A DNA stretch of 64,000 nt from Amycolatopsis sp. cg9 (GTDB lineage Bacteria; Actinomycetota; Actinomycetes; Mycobacteriales; Pseudonocardiaceae): NCBI RefSeq assembly GCF_041346945.1, contig NZ_CP166850.1, positions 8,044,501 to 8,108,500 of the forward strand, read 5' to 3'. Shown in pieces: positions 7,666 to 16,855 of the stretch (its first letter is position 1; each line of letters begins with the position of its first letter). Below the pieces are notes generated by a model. It was given only the letters and a program-made list of their open reading frames with translations, was not told the DNA's origin and ran no database searches. A program made the position numbers and the translations under genes.

Positions 7666-8765
7666 AACTCCTTGATCAGCCCGCGCCGCGCCAGCTCCGG
7701 CCGGACGCCGTCGCCGAACCAGTACGCCTCCTCCAGGTGCGGGTAGCCCGACAGCACGAACTCGGTCACGCCGGCGCTGTGGTACTCCTCGATCAGGTCC
7801 GCGACCTCGCCGTGGCTGCCGACCAGCGCGGTCCCGGCGCCGCCGCGGACCAGGCCGACACCGGCCCAGAGGTTCGGGTGGATCTCCAGGCCGCGGACGC
7901 CGCCGTCGGTCCGGCCGCCGTGCAGCGCCACCATCCGCTGCTGCCCCACCGACTCGCTCGCCGCCAGCTGCGCCTGCGCCTTGGCGACCTGCTCCGGGCT
8001 CAACGCGTCCAGGAGCTTCTGCGCCTCCGCCCAGGCATCGGCCGAGGTGTCGCGGGAGATCGTGTGCAGCCGCACGCCGAACCGGATCGGCCGGTCGCCC
8101 GCCAGCTCGCGGACCTTGCCGATCTTCTCCGCGACCTGCGCGGGCGGCTCGCCCCAGGTCAGGTAGACGTCGGCGTGCCGGGCCGCGACCGGCAGCGCGG
8201 CCGGTGACGAGCCCCCGAAGTAGATCGGCGGGACCGGGTCCGGCGCGGCCAGCGTCGTCGCGCCTTCGACGCGCAGGTGCTCGCCTTCGAACGTGAACGG
8301 CTGCCCGGACCAGACCCCGCGCACGATGGTCAGGAACTCGTCGGTGCGCGCGTAGCGGGCGTCGTGGTCGTGCCAGTCACCGAAGCGCCGCTGCTCCACG
8401 GCGTCGCCACCGGTGACGATGTTGAGCAGCACCCGCCCGGCCGACAGGCGCTGGAACGTCCCCGCCATCTGGGCGGCGAGCGTCGGGGAGATGACGCCGG
8501 GCCGGAACGCGACCAGGAACTTCAGCCGGGTCGTCTCGCGGATCAGCGCGGCCGTGGTGAGCCACGCGTCCTCGCACCATGTGCCGGTCGGGGTCAGGAC
8601 CCCTTCGAAGCCCTGCCGCTCGGCGGCGCGGGCGACCTGGGCGAGGTAGTCGAGATCCGGCTGACGCTGCGCCGACGGGCCCTGGGACCGGTTGGCGTGG
8701 AAGCGTTCCACGATCGTGCGGCCGTCGCCGCTGGTGGGCAGGAACCAGTGCAGCCTGATGCTCAT
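7662..8765 (-). CDS. ssuD: FMNH2-dependent alkanesulfonate monooxygenase
   Basis: 367 residues, the usual SsuD length. The LLM-fold signatures (LHWFLPTSGDGRTI at the start, LLNIVTGGDAVEQRRFGDW near residues 110-135, and LSGYPHLEEAYWFGDGV near the C-terminus) are those of alkanesulfonate monooxygenases, which release sulfite from C2-C10 sulfonates using reduced FMN. It is the last gene of ssuC-ssuB-ssuA-ssuD, overlapping ssuA by 4 nt. No FMN reductase (ssuE) is in the operon, so reduced flavin must come from elsewhere. Confidence 0.92.
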   Translation of the reverse strand: MSIRLHWFLPTSGDGRTIVERFHANRSQGPSAQRQPDLDYLAQVARAAERQGFEGVLTPTGTWCEDAWLTTAALIRETTRLKFLVAFRPGVISPTLAAQMAGTFQRLSAGRVLLNIVTGGDAVEQRRFGDWHDHDARYARTDEFLTIVRGVWSGQPFTFEGEHLRVEGATTLAAPDPVPPIYFGGSSPAALPVAARHADVYLTWGEPPAQVAEKIGKVRELAGDRPIRFGVRLHTISRDTSADAWAEAQKLLDALSPEQVAKAQAQLAASESVGQQRMVALHGGRTDGGVRGLEIHPNLWAGVGLVRGGAGTALVGSHGEVADLIEEYHSAGVTEFVLSGYPHLEEAYWFGDGVRPELARRGLIKEF

Positions 8766-9772
8766 CCGTTGCTCCTCGCCTGGTCCAGGTCAGGGGCGAA
8801 CCGCCGGTCGGCGAACGCCGCGAAGTCCACCTTGCCCGGCAAAGTCTTCTCTTCGGTGAACGCGTCCGCGAGCTGCTGCTCGGACGCGATCACGGAGTCG
8901 TCCAGCGCGATCGGCAGGTCACGCCCGGCGTCGACCGCCTTCTGCGCCACTTCGAGCTTCAGTCCGGTCTCCTTCGCCCAGGCCGCCGCCCATTCCGCCC
9001 GGTGCGTGTCGGCCCACTTCTGCGCTTTGACCACGCGGACGGCGAAGTCGCGCAACGCCGAGTTCTTGCCGGGGTCGGCCAGCGCGACGGTGCCCGCGGT
9101 CAGGAACCCGAGGCCGTTGGAGGCACCGCGACCGTCGGCCAGCACTCGGGCGTGCGCTTCGAGCTGCGCCTGCGCGGTGTAGGGGTCCCAGATCGCCCAG
9201 GCGTCGATCGTGTGCTGGGTGAACGCGGCATAGGCCTCCGCCGGCTGCAGGAAGTTCAGCTTCACGTCCTTTGTGGACAGTCCGTTGTTGTGCAGGGTGT
9301 TCAGCAGCTGGCCGTGGGCCGAGGTGCCCTTGCCGACACCGATCGTCTTGCCCTTCAGCTCGGCCACGCCGCGCAGCGGCGAATCCGGCGGGACGAGCAC
9401 GGCCTCCCGCTCGACGTTGCTGCGCGAAACGCTGATCACCTTGATCTTCGCCTTCGCCGCGGCCGCGAAGATCGGCGGCGTGTTGCCGACGCGGCCGGTG
9501 TCGATCGCACCGGCCGACGCGGCTTCCAGCAGCGGCGGGCCGGAGGTGAAGGTGGCCCATTCGATCCTGTACGGCGTCCCGGCCAGCAGACCGGCCGCGG
9601 TGAGCAGCGACTTGACGCCGCCCTTCTGGTCACCGACCTTGAGCGTCACCTTCGCCAGGTCCGCCGCGCTCACCGGGCCCGGCACGGCCGCCTGGTCGGT
9701 ACCGGTCGCCGAGCCGCACCCGGCCAGCACGACCGCGGCCGCGACCGCGGCCACTCCCCTACGCCACAGCAT
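8762..9772 (-). CDS. ssuA: aliphatic sulfonate ABC transporter, substrate-binding lipoprotein
   Basis: 336 residues with a lipoprotein signal (hydrophobic core, VVLAGCGS, lipidated Cys about 19). The body is a SsuA/NitT/TauA-type periplasmic-binding fold: KVTLKVGDQKGGVKSLL, the GKTIGVGKGTSAHGQLL segment and WAIWDPYTAQAQ. It should capture sulfonates outside the membrane and pass them to SsuC. It overlaps ssuB by 14 nt and ssuD by 4 nt, indicating tight translational coupling. Confidence 0.9.
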   Translation of the reverse strand: MLWRRGVAAVAAAVVLAGCGSATGTDQAAVPGPVSAADLAKVTLKVGDQKGGVKSLLTAAGLLAGTPYRIEWATFTSGPPLLEAASAGAIDTGRVGNTPPIFAAAAKAKIKVISVSRSNVEREAVLVPPDSPLRGVAELKGKTIGVGKGTSAHGQLLNTLHNNGLSTKDVKLNFLQPAEAYAAFTQHTIDAWAIWDPYTAQAQLEAHARVLADGRGASNGLGFLTAGTVALADPGKNSALRDFAVRVVKAQKWADTHRAEWAAAWAKETGLKLEVAQKAVDAGRDLPIALDDSVIASEQQLADAFTEEKTLPGKVDFAAFADRRFAPDLDQARSNG

Positions 9773-10463
9773 CTTCGGTCACTCCCAGGTCCGCCAGCAC
9801 GCGGCGGCGGAGGTCGTCGTGGTCGTCGGTTTCGCGCGGCCGGTGGGTGGCCACGATCCGGCCGCCGTCGAGCACCAGGACCCGGTCGGCGAGGCGCAGG
9901 GCCTCGTCGACGTCGTGGGTCACCAGCAGCACGCCGGGCCGGTGCCGCCGCCAGAGGTCCAGCACCAGGCCGTGCATCGCGATGCGGGTCAGCGCGTCAA
10001 GGGCGCCGAACGGCTCGTCGAGCAGCAGCAGGTCGGGTTCGCGCACCAGCGCGCGGGCCAGCGACACGCGCTGCGCCTCGCCGCCGGAGAGCGTGAGCGG
10101 CCAGTCGTCGGCGTGCTCGGTCAGCTGGACCTCGGCGAGCGCTTTCTCGGCCAGTGCCCGGTCGCGGGACCTGGTGACGCCGTCCTGGCGCAGGCCGAGG
10201 ACGACGTTGCGCCAGACCTTCCGCCACGGCAGCAGTCTCGGCTGCTGGAACGCGACCGAGACCGTGCCGGTGACTTCCGCGCCGCCCTCGACGTCGCCGT
10301 CGAGCCCGGCCAGGACGCGCAGCAACGTAGACTTTCCGGACCCGCTGCGGCCCAGCAGGGCGACGAACTCGCCGCGCTCCACGGTCAGATCGAGTCCACT
10401 GAGGACGGTGCGGTCGCCGAACCGCTTAGTGAGGTCGCGGACCTCGGCTACCGGGTTCGCCAC
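9759..10463 (-). CDS. ssuB: aliphatic sulfonate ABC transporter ATPase
   Basis: 234 residues from GTG 10463. A much longer frame to 10862 exists but runs through ssuC in another frame, and the family length favours 10463. Walker A (GRSGSGKST), the Q-loop (VAFQQPRLLPW), signature (LSGGEAQR), Walker B (LLLLDEPFGALD) and H-loop (VTHDVDEAL) are all intact. It powers SsuC. Its start overlaps the end of ssuC by 16 nt. Confidence 0.92.
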   Translation of the reverse strand: MANPVAEVRDLTKRFGDRTVLSGLDLTVERGEFVALLGRSGSGKSTLLRVLAGLDGDVEGGAEVTGTVSVAFQQPRLLPWRKVWRNVVLGLRQDGVTRSRDRALAEKALAEVQLTEHADDWPLTLSGGEAQRVSLARALVREPDLLLLDEPFGALDALTRIAMHGLVLDLWRRHRPGVLLVTHDVDEALRLADRVLVLDGGRIVATHRPRETDDHDDLRRRVLADLGVTEDAVA

Positions 10464-11263
10464 CGCAGCACCTTCCGTTCGAGCAGCCGGACCAGCGCGT
10501 CGGTGACCAGGCCGAGCAGGGCGTACAGGACCAGGCCGACGACCACGACGTCGGTGCGCAGGAACTCCCGCGCGTTGTTGATGAGGTAGCCGACGCCGGC
10601 GTCGGCGTTGACGGTCTCGCCGACGATCAGCGCGAGCCAGGCGATGCCGAGCGACTGCCGCAGCCCGACGAGCGCCTGCGGCAGCGCACCGGGGATGACG
10701 ACGTGCCAGAGCCGTTCCGCGCGGCTGAACCCGAGCGCCCGCGACGCTTCGACGAGGTTCGGGTCGGCGCTGCGGATTCCCGAGTGGACGTTGAGGTAAA
10801 GCGGGAAGGCCACGCCGAGCGCGACCAGCACGATCTTCGTTTCCTCGCCGATGCCGAACCACAGGATGAACAGCGGGATCAGGCCGAGGAACGGCAGCGT
10901 GCGCAGCATCTGCACCGGCGGGTCGACCAGCACCTCACCCCAGCGGGACAGCCCGGAGACGATGCCGAGGACCACCCCGACGACGGCGCCGATCGCGAAC
11001 CCGGCGCCGACCCGGCCGAGCGAAACCGCGAACGCGTCACCGAGTTCGCCGCTGCGCGCGACCTCGACACCGGCCTGCACGACCGTCCACGGTGAACTGA
11101 GCTTGTCGGGCGGCAGGACGCCGGTGGCGCTCGCGAGCTGCCAGGCGGCCACGAGCACCACCGGGCTGATCCAGCGCCGGAGGTCGAGGCGCCGCGCCTT
11201 GCGCGGTGGCCGGTGGCCGGCCGGCCGGGCGCGCGCGAGCACGCCCGTGGTGGAAATCGACAC
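10448..11263 (-). CDS. ssuC: aliphatic sulfonate ABC transporter permease
   Basis: 271 residues, six predicted membrane helices, with the EAA loop that contacts the ATPase (EASRALGFSRAERLWHVVIP, about residues 170-190). It belongs to the SsuC/TauC/NtrB permease family. GTG start at 11263 with a GGAG-type site upstream. First gene of the ssu operon, so the promoter should lie in the 125-bp gap to 11389; I see no recognisable operator or riboswitch there. Confidence 0.9.
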   Translation of the reverse strand: MSISTTGVLARARPAGHRPPRKARRLDLRRWISPVVLVAAWQLASATGVLPPDKLSSPWTVVQAGVEVARSGELGDAFAVSLGRVGAGFAIGAVVGVVLGIVSGLSRWGEVLVDPPVQMLRTLPFLGLIPLFILWFGIGEETKIVLVALGVAFPLYLNVHSGIRSADPNLVEASRALGFSRAERLWHVVIPGALPQALVGLRQSLGIAWLALIVGETVNADAGVGYLINNAREFLRTDVVVVGLVLYALLGLVTDALVRLLERKVLRWRTR

Positions 11264-11388
11264 GGATTTCTCCCGGGGACGGGGGTTTCTTCGATTGCGT
11301 GGCCCCGACCTTCCGGCCCTTGGGAAGGGAAGTCAATCCGCGCCCACTCCGTGAACGCCCCGCGTTTCAGCCCGTGGAACGGCTTGGC

Positions 11389-12099
11389 TCAGCCGCCGAA
11401 CATGACCTTCCATTCGTCGAGCGACCGCGGCCGGTAGACGAAGTTGCTGCGCTTGACCTCCGACAGCGCGGCCGACGGCTCGGCCGAGTACTGGTGCCCC
11501 GGGTAGACGACGGGATCCCCGGCCAGCCCGGCGAGCGCCTGCAGGCTGCGGTAGATCTCTTCGGCGTCCCCGCCGGGGAAATCGGTGCGGCCACAGCCTT
11601 CGAGGAACAGCGTGTCCCCGGAGACGAGCTTGTCCTCGACGAGGAAGCACTGGCTGCCCGGCGTGTGCCCGGGCGTGTGCAGCAACCGGATCGGGATGGC
11701 ACCGACCTCGAGGACGTCGTCGTGGTCGTGCGCGCACAGGTCCGTCCCGGACACCCCGGTGACCCGCCGCACCCACTCGGTCTCGGCCCCGTTGACGTGG
11801 ATCGGCACCTGCTCGACGGCCAGCAGCTCGGCGATCCCGGGGAGCGAGAAGCCGAGCATCTCGCCCCCGACGTGATCGGGGTGGTGGTGCGTGGCGAGCA
11901 CCCCGGTCAGCCGCATCCCGTCGTTCTCGAGCACGTCCAGCAGATCCCGCACGGCGTAGGCGGGATCGACGATCACCGCGTCCCCGCTCTCGCGGTCGCC
12001 GATCAGGTAGGCGAAGTTCAGCATCTGCGTGGCCACCGGATCCCCGACGGCGAAGTCGCGGCCGGCGAGCAGCTGCCGGAAGTAGAGCCGATCAGTCAT
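11389..12099 (-). CDS. metallo-beta-lactamase-fold hydrolase, GloB/persulfide dioxygenase-like
   Basis: 236 residues from ATG 12099, chosen because AAGGTG lies 8-9 nt upstream; GTG 12108 is an alternative. The metal motif THHHPDHVGG (HxHxDH), the downstream His in LLHTPGHTPGSQ, Asp in LVSGDTLFLEGCGRTDF and His in VVYPGHQYS complete a dinuclear metal site. CGRTDF is characteristic of persulfide dioxygenases of the ETHE1 type. The adjacent ssu operon makes a sulfur-related role attractive: oxidising persulfides to sulfite. Glyoxalase II is the alternative. Confidence 0.8.
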   Translation of the reverse strand: MTDRLYFRQLLAGRDFAVGDPVATQMLNFAYLIGDRESGDAVIVDPAYAVRDLLDVLENDGMRLTGVLATHHHPDHVGGEMLGFSLPGIAELLAVEQVPIHVNGAETEWVRRVTGVSGTDLCAHDHDDVLEVGAIPIRLLHTPGHTPGSQCFLVEDKLVSGDTLFLEGCGRTDFPGGDAEEIYRSLQALAGLAGDPVVYPGHQYSAEPSAALSEVKRSNFVYRPRSLDEWKVMFGG

Positions 12100-12156
12100 G
12101 CCGGACACCTTACGGTCCGCCCGCCGCCGAGGTGGCGGCCCGGACGAGGGATCGCG

Positions 12157-13308
12157 TCAAGCCGTCTTGAGGAGCCCCATCCGGTCCGCCATGCCCCGCA
12201 CCTCGCGGGCGACGCCTTCCCGGCGCGTCCGAGCGAGCATGGTCGAGATGATCTCTCGCACGAAGGGATTGCTCCGGGTGCGGATGTGCCCGAGCTTCTC
12301 CGCGCGGACGAGCAGTGCGACGACCTCCTCGTCCGGCCTGCGGATGCCGTAGAGCGCACGTGCGTGCTCGATCAGGAACGTCGTCCGGCGCGAATCGATG
12401 GCCAGCTCCCCCGGATCGATGCGGTCGGCGAGCCGCGCGGCTTCGGCGTGGTCCCCGCGCTCGAGCGCGGACGAAATACGCCAGAGGACGACATTGACCG
12501 GACTGAACAGCAGGAAGTTCTTGTTCCCGTGTTCGACGTGCTCCGCCAGCCCGGCCGCTTCATCGAGGGCCGCGGTCGCGTCCCCACCCAGCACGGACTC
12601 GGTGTACCCGGTGGTCAAGGTGAGTGCACCGCGCACGTCGTAGGCATCAGCCGGGACACCGTCGAGGGCTCGTTCGGCGAGCTTCGCCGCACGCCGGTGC
12701 GCGCCGAGCCCCGACAGGGCCTGCGTGCGCGCGAACTCGGCCAAGGCGATCCAGCCGGGCTCCCCCAGCCGTTGCGCGGCCTCGTGTCCCCGATCCGCGG
12801 CTATCCAGGCCAGCTCGAACGCACCGAGTCCCTTCGTGAGGAGCGCGGCGGTGTGGGTGGCGGTCACCAGCGAACGCAACGCTTCGGGTTTGTCCACGTG
12901 GGTGTGCAGTGCCACCAGCAGATCGGGGAGCCGAGCACCCACCTCGGCATCCTGGTTCGCCTGCCGGAGCGCGGCCAGCAACTGCGTCTCCGACAGAAGC
13001 GCAGCGAGCTCACCGACCGGCGATTCCGCGCCCTCGAGGTCCGTGCTCAGCAGCGCGTCGCGGATCGCCGGAACGGCGGTGCCCGCCTGCGGGTCGCGGA
13101 TCTCCAGTCCGTCGCCGGTGATGTCGTACAAGCTGACGCGCAACGCCCCGGCGATCGCCACGAGTGTCGAGCGCTTGTCGATCGCCGAGCGTTCGTTCTC
13201 GATCTTGGACAGGTAGCCCTTCGACAAGCCGGACAGGCCGGCCAGCTGGTCGAGCGACATACCGCGCCAGCGGCGGAACCGTCGAATCGTCACGCCGATC
13301 GAGTCCAT
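12157..13308 (-). CDS. XRE-family regulator with TPR-like sensor domain
   Basis: 383 residues. Residues 8-62 form a Cro/CI-type helix-turn-helix (MSLDQLAGLSGLSKGYLSKIENERS). The remaining 320 residues are Ala/Leu-rich helices arranged like TPR repeats, as in actinobacterial regulators that bind peptides or small signals. Divergent from the small zinc-finger gene at 13381; a 7-bp palindrome lies between them. This XRE plus small zinc-finger pairing recurs in actinomycetes, often near differentiation genes; the link is from general knowledge and untested here. Confidence 0.8.
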   Translation of the reverse strand: MDSIGVTIRRFRRWRGMSLDQLAGLSGLSKGYLSKIENERSAIDKRSTLVAIAGALRVSLYDITGDGLEIRDPQAGTAVPAIRDALLSTDLEGAESPVGELAALLSETQLLAALRQANQDAEVGARLPDLLVALHTHVDKPEALRSLVTATHTAALLTKGLGAFELAWIAADRGHEAAQRLGEPGWIALAEFARTQALSGLGAHRRAAKLAERALDGVPADAYDVRGALTLTTGYTESVLGGDATAALDEAAGLAEHVEHGNKNFLLFSPVNVVLWRISSALERGDHAEAARLADRIDPGELAIDSRRTTFLIEHARALYGIRRPDEEVVALLVRAEKLGHIRTRSNPFVREIISTMLARTRREGVAREVRGMADRMGLLKTA

Positions 13309-13329
13309 GCGGACATGCTACTCAGCCGG

Positions 13330-13346
13330 GTTTCCTCCAAGGAAAC
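13330..13346. promoter_or_regulatory. palindrome between divergent XRE and zinc-finger genes
   Basis: GTTTCCT (13330-13336) and AGGAAAC (13340-13346) flank a CCA spacer. A related half-site (ATTTCCT) follows near 13371. It sits in the 72-bp gap between the XRE start and the zinc-finger start, a natural position for XRE autoregulation. Confidence 0.5.
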
Positions 13347-13380
13347 GTTTGTGAACTGCGCGTTTGTAGATTTCCTGACC

Positions 13381-13680
13381 ATGCGTGATCATTTGCTCAC
13401 TCCGCGAACCTGCCCAGGCTCCGACCCGAAGGCGGTGATCTACATCGACCCGGAGGGAATCCACCCGATCGTCGACGGGGAATGGCACCGTGCCCGGCTG
13501 ACCGGCATCCCGCAGGCCGGGCAGAGCGTCATGATGCTGTGCGGCGTCACCGCCTCCGCCACGTTCCGGCCGCTTGATCAACGCCGGGACCACGGGGTAC
13601 CGACAGCGTGCTCACGCTGCGACTCGATCCACCGCCGGGAACGCGGCATCCCCCAGCAGCACACTCGACAGAGCGGCTGA
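13381..13680 (+). CDS. small zinc-finger protein
   Basis: 99 residues from ATG 13381 (MRDHLLTPRTCPGSDP). The C-terminal half carries MLCGVTASATF followed by TACSRCD, giving a Cys plus CxxC arrangement, with nearby histidines (EWHRARL, SIHRR) that could complete a zinc site. The layout is that of small zinc-finger proteins encoded beside XRE regulators in Pseudonocardiales. It is probably cytoplasmic, with DNA or protein contacts. I recognise the arrangement rather than a characterised homologue; function is unknown. Confidence 0.6.
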   Translation: MRDHLLTPRTCPGSDPKAVIYIDPEGIHPIVDGEWHRARLTGIPQAGQSVMMLCGVTASATFRPLDQRRDHGVPTACSRCDSIHRRERGIPQQHTRQSG

Positions 13681-13685
13681 AGGGG

Positions 13686-14561
13686 CTAGCTGTCCGCCGG
13701 GGTGGCGGCCCGGACCAGCGCCGCCAGGACCGCGGCCACCGCCGGGGGGTCCGGGGGATCGCCGTACGTGGCCGCGTGGATGCGGCGGTGGGCGCCCGGC
13801 AGCTCGGTCGCGTGGATGTCCGGGTGGCGGTGGGCCGCCAGGGCGAGGCCGGGCAGCGTGGCCACGCCGGTGCCCGCCGCGACCAGGGACTGGACCACCA
13901 CCATGTCGTCGCTGTGCGCAGCGATTCGCGGGGTGAAGCCCGCTCGGCCGCACACCGCGTCCAGCTCCGCGCGGCAGTGGTCGCAGCCGCCGATCCAGGC
14001 GGAGTCGCGGTGGGCGGCCAGCGTGTCGCCCGGGTGGCGGCTGATGATGTGGATCGGGTCGTCGGCGAGGTGGCGGAACCGGAAGCCCTCCCCCTCGAGC
14101 CGGGAACCGGCGTACTGGAAGACCAGGGCGACGTCGAGGTCGCCGCGGCGCAGCAGGTCCAGGGCCTCCGCCGGGTGCTGGTCGGCCAGGCTCAGCTCCA
14201 GTCCCGGGTGGTCGCGCGCCAGGGCGGCGGCCGCTTTCGGGACCAGGGTGCTCAGCACGGACGCGTTCGCGGCCAGCCGGACGCGCCCGGCGCGCAGGCC
14301 GATCTGGGCGGCCAGTTCGGTGGCCGCCGCGTCGACGCGGCCGACGATCTCGGCCGCGCGGTCGGCGAGCAGCCGCCCTTCCTGGGTCAGGCGGATGCCG
14401 CGGCCGACGCGCTGGACGATCTTGGCGCCGGTGGCCGCTTCCAGTCGGGACAGGTGGTGGCTCACCGACGGCTGCGAATAGTGGAGCTCGCGGGCCGCGC
14501 CGGTCACCGACCCGTGCCGGGCCACCGCGGCCAGGACCTTGAGCTGGACCAGGCTGAGCAT
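13686..14561 (-). CDS. LysR family transcriptional regulator
   Basis: 291 residues. N-terminal winged helix-turn-helix (VTGAARELHYSQPSVSHHLSRLE, residues 19-41), then the two-lobed effector domain from about residue 90. Transcribed divergently from a dihydrofolate-reductase-like gene, with a LysR-type inverted repeat immediately upstream of its own start, so it likely controls both itself and that gene. Confidence 0.9.
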   Translation of the reverse strand: MLSLVQLKVLAAVARHGSVTGAARELHYSQPSVSHHLSRLEAATGAKIVQRVGRGIRLTQEGRLLADRAAEIVGRVDAAATELAAQIGLRAGRVRLAANASVLSTLVPKAAAALARDHPGLELSLADQHPAEALDLLRRGDLDVALVFQYAGSRLEGEGFRFRHLADDPIHIISRHPGDTLAAHRDSAWIGGCDHCRAELDAVCGRAGFTPRIAAHSDDMVVVQSLVAAGTGVATLPGLALAAHRHPDIHATELPGAHRRIHAATYGDPPDPPAVAAVLAALVRAATPADS

Positions 14562-14564
14562 TCA

Positions 14565-14585
14565 TCGAAGATATCAATGCTTCGA
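14565..14585. promoter_or_regulatory. LysR-type operator
   Basis: TCGAAG (14565-14570) and CTTCGA (14580-14585) are perfect complements around a 9-nt A/T-rich centre, the T-N11-A-like geometry of LysR boxes, placed 4 nt upstream of the lysR start and about 70 bp from the divergent reductase gene. Confidence 0.6.
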
Positions 14586-14657
14586 CACCGCGATTGGCAT
14601 TGGACGTCATGTCCGGCCCGGTCCATCCTGGTGCGAATCCCCGAGGAGGGCACGACG

Positions 14658-15263
14658 ATGACGGTGACCTGCGATCTCACGATCACGCTCGACGGCTACG
14701 CGGCCGGGCTCAACCAGACCGAGCAGCGCCCGTTCGGCGACGACGGCGGCGACGGCTGGGGCGACCGGCTGCACGCCTGGTACGGCGAAGGCCACGACGA
14801 GCACCCGGCCGAGTTCGACCGGATGCTCACCGCCAAGGCGTTCATCATGGGGCGCAACATGTTCGGCCCGGTGCGCGGCCCGTGGGACCGGCCGTGGACG
14901 GGCTGGTGGGGCGAAAACCCGCCGTACCACGGCCCGGTCTTCGTGCTCACCCACCACCCGCGCGACCCGCAGCCGATGGCCGGCGGCACCACGTTCCACT
15001 TCGTCACCGACGGCATCGAGGCCGCGATGGACCGCGCGCGCGAAGCGGCCGGCGACGGCGGCATCTCCGTCCACGGCGGCGCGACCACCGTCAACCAGTA
15101 CCTCGCCGCGGGCCTGGTCGACGAGCTGCGGCTGCACGTCTCGCCGTTCACCCTCGGCGCCGGCGTCCGGCTGTTCGACGGCGTGCCGCCGCTGAACCTC
15201 GAGCAGGTGGACTCACGCACGACGCCATCGGTCACGCACCTGCGGTACCGCGTGCTCCGCTGA
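14658..15263 (+). CDS. dihydrofolate reductase family protein (RibD C-terminal fold)
   Basis: 201 residues from ATG 14658 with GAGGAGG upstream. Signatures of the RibD-C/DHFR-like fold: TITLDGYAAG near the N-terminus, AFIMGRNMFGPVRGPW, PVFVLTHHPR, and SVHGGATTVNQYLAAGLVDELRLHVSP. Members bind NADPH and reduce pterin- or pyrimidine-like or other substrates; many are uncharacterised. Divergent from lysR, which probably regulates it. The last 32 bp overlap the convergent oxidoreductase gene. Confidence 0.85.
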   Translation: MTVTCDLTITLDGYAAGLNQTEQRPFGDDGGDGWGDRLHAWYGEGHDEHPAEFDRMLTAKAFIMGRNMFGPVRGPWDRPWTGWWGENPPYHGPVFVLTHHPRDPQPMAGGTTFHFVTDGIEAAMDRAREAAGDGGISVHGGATTVNQYLAAGLVDELRLHVSPFTLGAGVRLFDGVPPLNLEQVDSRTTPSVTHLRYRVLR

Positions 15264-16206
15264 AGCTCGCCGTGGTCAGCACGAGCCGGCCGAAGACCCC
15301 GCCCGCGTCCAGCTTCCGGTGCCCCGCCTCGGCTCGCTCCAGCGGCAGCACCTCGTGCACGACCGCCCGCAGGCCACCGGCGAAGAGGTCGGCGATCGCG
15401 GCGGACCGGTCGGCCACGGGCACGGTGTCCGCGCTGAAGGTCGCGAAGGACAACGACCGGCGGAACGCCGTGAACAGCTCTTTCCCGAAGTCCGCGGGCG
15501 GCTCGCCGGCCATGATCCCGACGGCCACCAGACGGCCGTTGGGGTTGAGCTTGGTGAAGAACGACGGGAGGTCCGGACCGGCGACGACGTCGAGGATGAC
15601 GTCGAAGCCCTCCGCGCCCCCGCCGTCGCGGCCGAGCACGTGCGTCGCGCCCAGCTCCCGCAGCCGTTCGCCGCGCTCGGGCGACGACGTCGTCACCGCG
15701 ATCGCCCCGGCCCCGCCGCGGGCCGCCAGCTGGACCGCCATGGTCCCGATGCCGCCGGCCGCGCCGCGCACCAGCACCGACTCGCCCGGGGCGAACCGGG
15801 CGTGGCGCAGGCCGAAGTGGGCCACCATGTCGGAGCTGCCGAGCGTCACCGCGTCGACCGGTGACAGGGCCGGCGGGAGCAGGACGAGCGTCTCGACGGG
15901 GGCGACCGCCTGCTCGGCGTACCCGCCGCCGACACCGGCGAAGGCCCAGACCCGCCGTCCGATCCACGCCCGGTCGACGCCCTCGCCGACCGCGGCCACC
16001 GTGCCGGCGATCTCGCCGCCGAGGACGTGCCCGGGCCGGAAGCCGTAGGCCGCGAGCGCGCCGCTGCGGATCAGCGCGTCGACACCGCCGACGCCGATTG
16101 CCTCAGTGGTGACCAGTACCTGCCCGCCGGCCGGGTCCGGGGCCGGGAGGTCGACGACGGCCAGCCCTTCAGGGCCGCCGAATTCCCGCACCGCGACTGC
16201 TTTCAC
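15232..16206 (-). CDS. NAD(P)-dependent quinone oxidoreductase-like (MDR superfamily)
   Basis: 324 residues from GTG 16206, preferred over ATG 16233 because GGAG lies 6 nt upstream of the GTG and the family opens at KAVAVREFGGPE. It is a zinc-free medium-chain dehydrogenase: GroES-like half, then the nucleotide-binding motif GAAGGIGTMAVQLA near residues 145-160. The C-terminal half fits quinone reductases or alkenal reductases. Divergent from a tetR gene 80 bp away, so probably that repressor's target and part of an electrophile response. Confidence 0.85.
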   Translation of the reverse strand: MKAVAVREFGGPEGLAVVDLPAPDPAGGQVLVTTEAIGVGGVDALIRSGALAAYGFRPGHVLGGEIAGTVAAVGEGVDRAWIGRRVWAFAGVGGGYAEQAVAPVETLVLLPPALSPVDAVTLGSSDMVAHFGLRHARFAPGESVLVRGAAGGIGTMAVQLAARGGAGAIAVTTSSPERGERLRELGATHVLGRDGGGAEGFDVILDVVAGPDLPSFFTKLNPNGRLVAVGIMAGEPPADFGKELFTAFRRSLSFATFSADTVPVADRSAAIADLFAGGLRAVVHEVLPLERAEAGHRKLDAGGVFGRLVLTTASFSGARGTAGA

Positions 16207-16285
16207 TGTCTTCTCCGTCGTTCCGGGGTCCATGATCGACGCGGACGGTAACGGACGCCCCCGTCCGGTTGGCTAAACTGAGGGA

Positions 16286-16855
16286 GTGACCGAGGTTTTG
16301 CCTCACCTCCGGCGTTCCGACGCCCGGGACAACCGCGAACGCATCCTCGAAGCGGCCCGCGCGGTGTTCGCGGCCGACGGCCTGGCGGTGCCGATGCGCG
16401 AGATCGCCCGGCGCGCCGAGGTCGGCCCGGCGACCCTGTACCGCCACTTCCCGACCAAGGAAGCGCTGGCCACCGAAGCGTTCGCCGACCAGATGCGCGC
16501 GTGCTACGCGATCGTCGACGAAGGACTCGCTGACCCCGATCCGGGGCGCGGCTTCACCTCGGTGATCGAGAACCTGTGCGAGCTGTACGCCCGCGACCGG
16601 GGCTTCACCGCGGCGTTCACAGCGGTGTTCCCGCACGCGCTGGACTTCGCGGCGGACCGCGAACGCGCGGTGAAGTCGATCGCGGAGCTGACCCGCCGGG
16701 CCCGCGAAGCCGGTCACCTGCGCCCGGACGTCGGGCTCGACGACGTGATCCTGATCCTCATGGCCAACGGCGGCATCCAGGCCGCGTCACCGGCGGCCCA
16801 CGTCGCGGCTTCACGGCGTTTCGCCGCTCTCGCGATCCGGGGCTTGCGGGCCTGA
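16286..16855 (+). CDS. TetR family transcriptional regulator
   Basis: 189 residues from GTG 16286. Helix-turn-helix at residues 34-56 (MREIARRAEVGPATLYRHFP). The C-terminal domain fits the SbtR/YcdC-like group often divergent from NADPH oxidoreductases. The neighbouring divergent gene encodes such an enzyme. The 3' end overlaps the convergent PheS-like gene by 45 bp. Confidence 0.88.
   Translation: MTEVLPHLRRSDARDNRERILEAARAVFAADGLAVPMREIARRAEVGPATLYRHFPTKEALATEAFADQMRACYAIVDEGLADPDPGRGFTSVIENLCELYARDRGFTAAFTAVFPHALDFAADRERAVKSIAELTRRAREAGHLRPDVGLDDVILILMANGGIQAASPAAHVAASRRFAALAIRGLRA

Noticed and set aside
11264..11388. Possible SAM riboswitch ahead of the ssu operon
   Set aside because: No recognisable SAM-binding core or terminator/antiterminator pair could be seen in this 125-bp gap.
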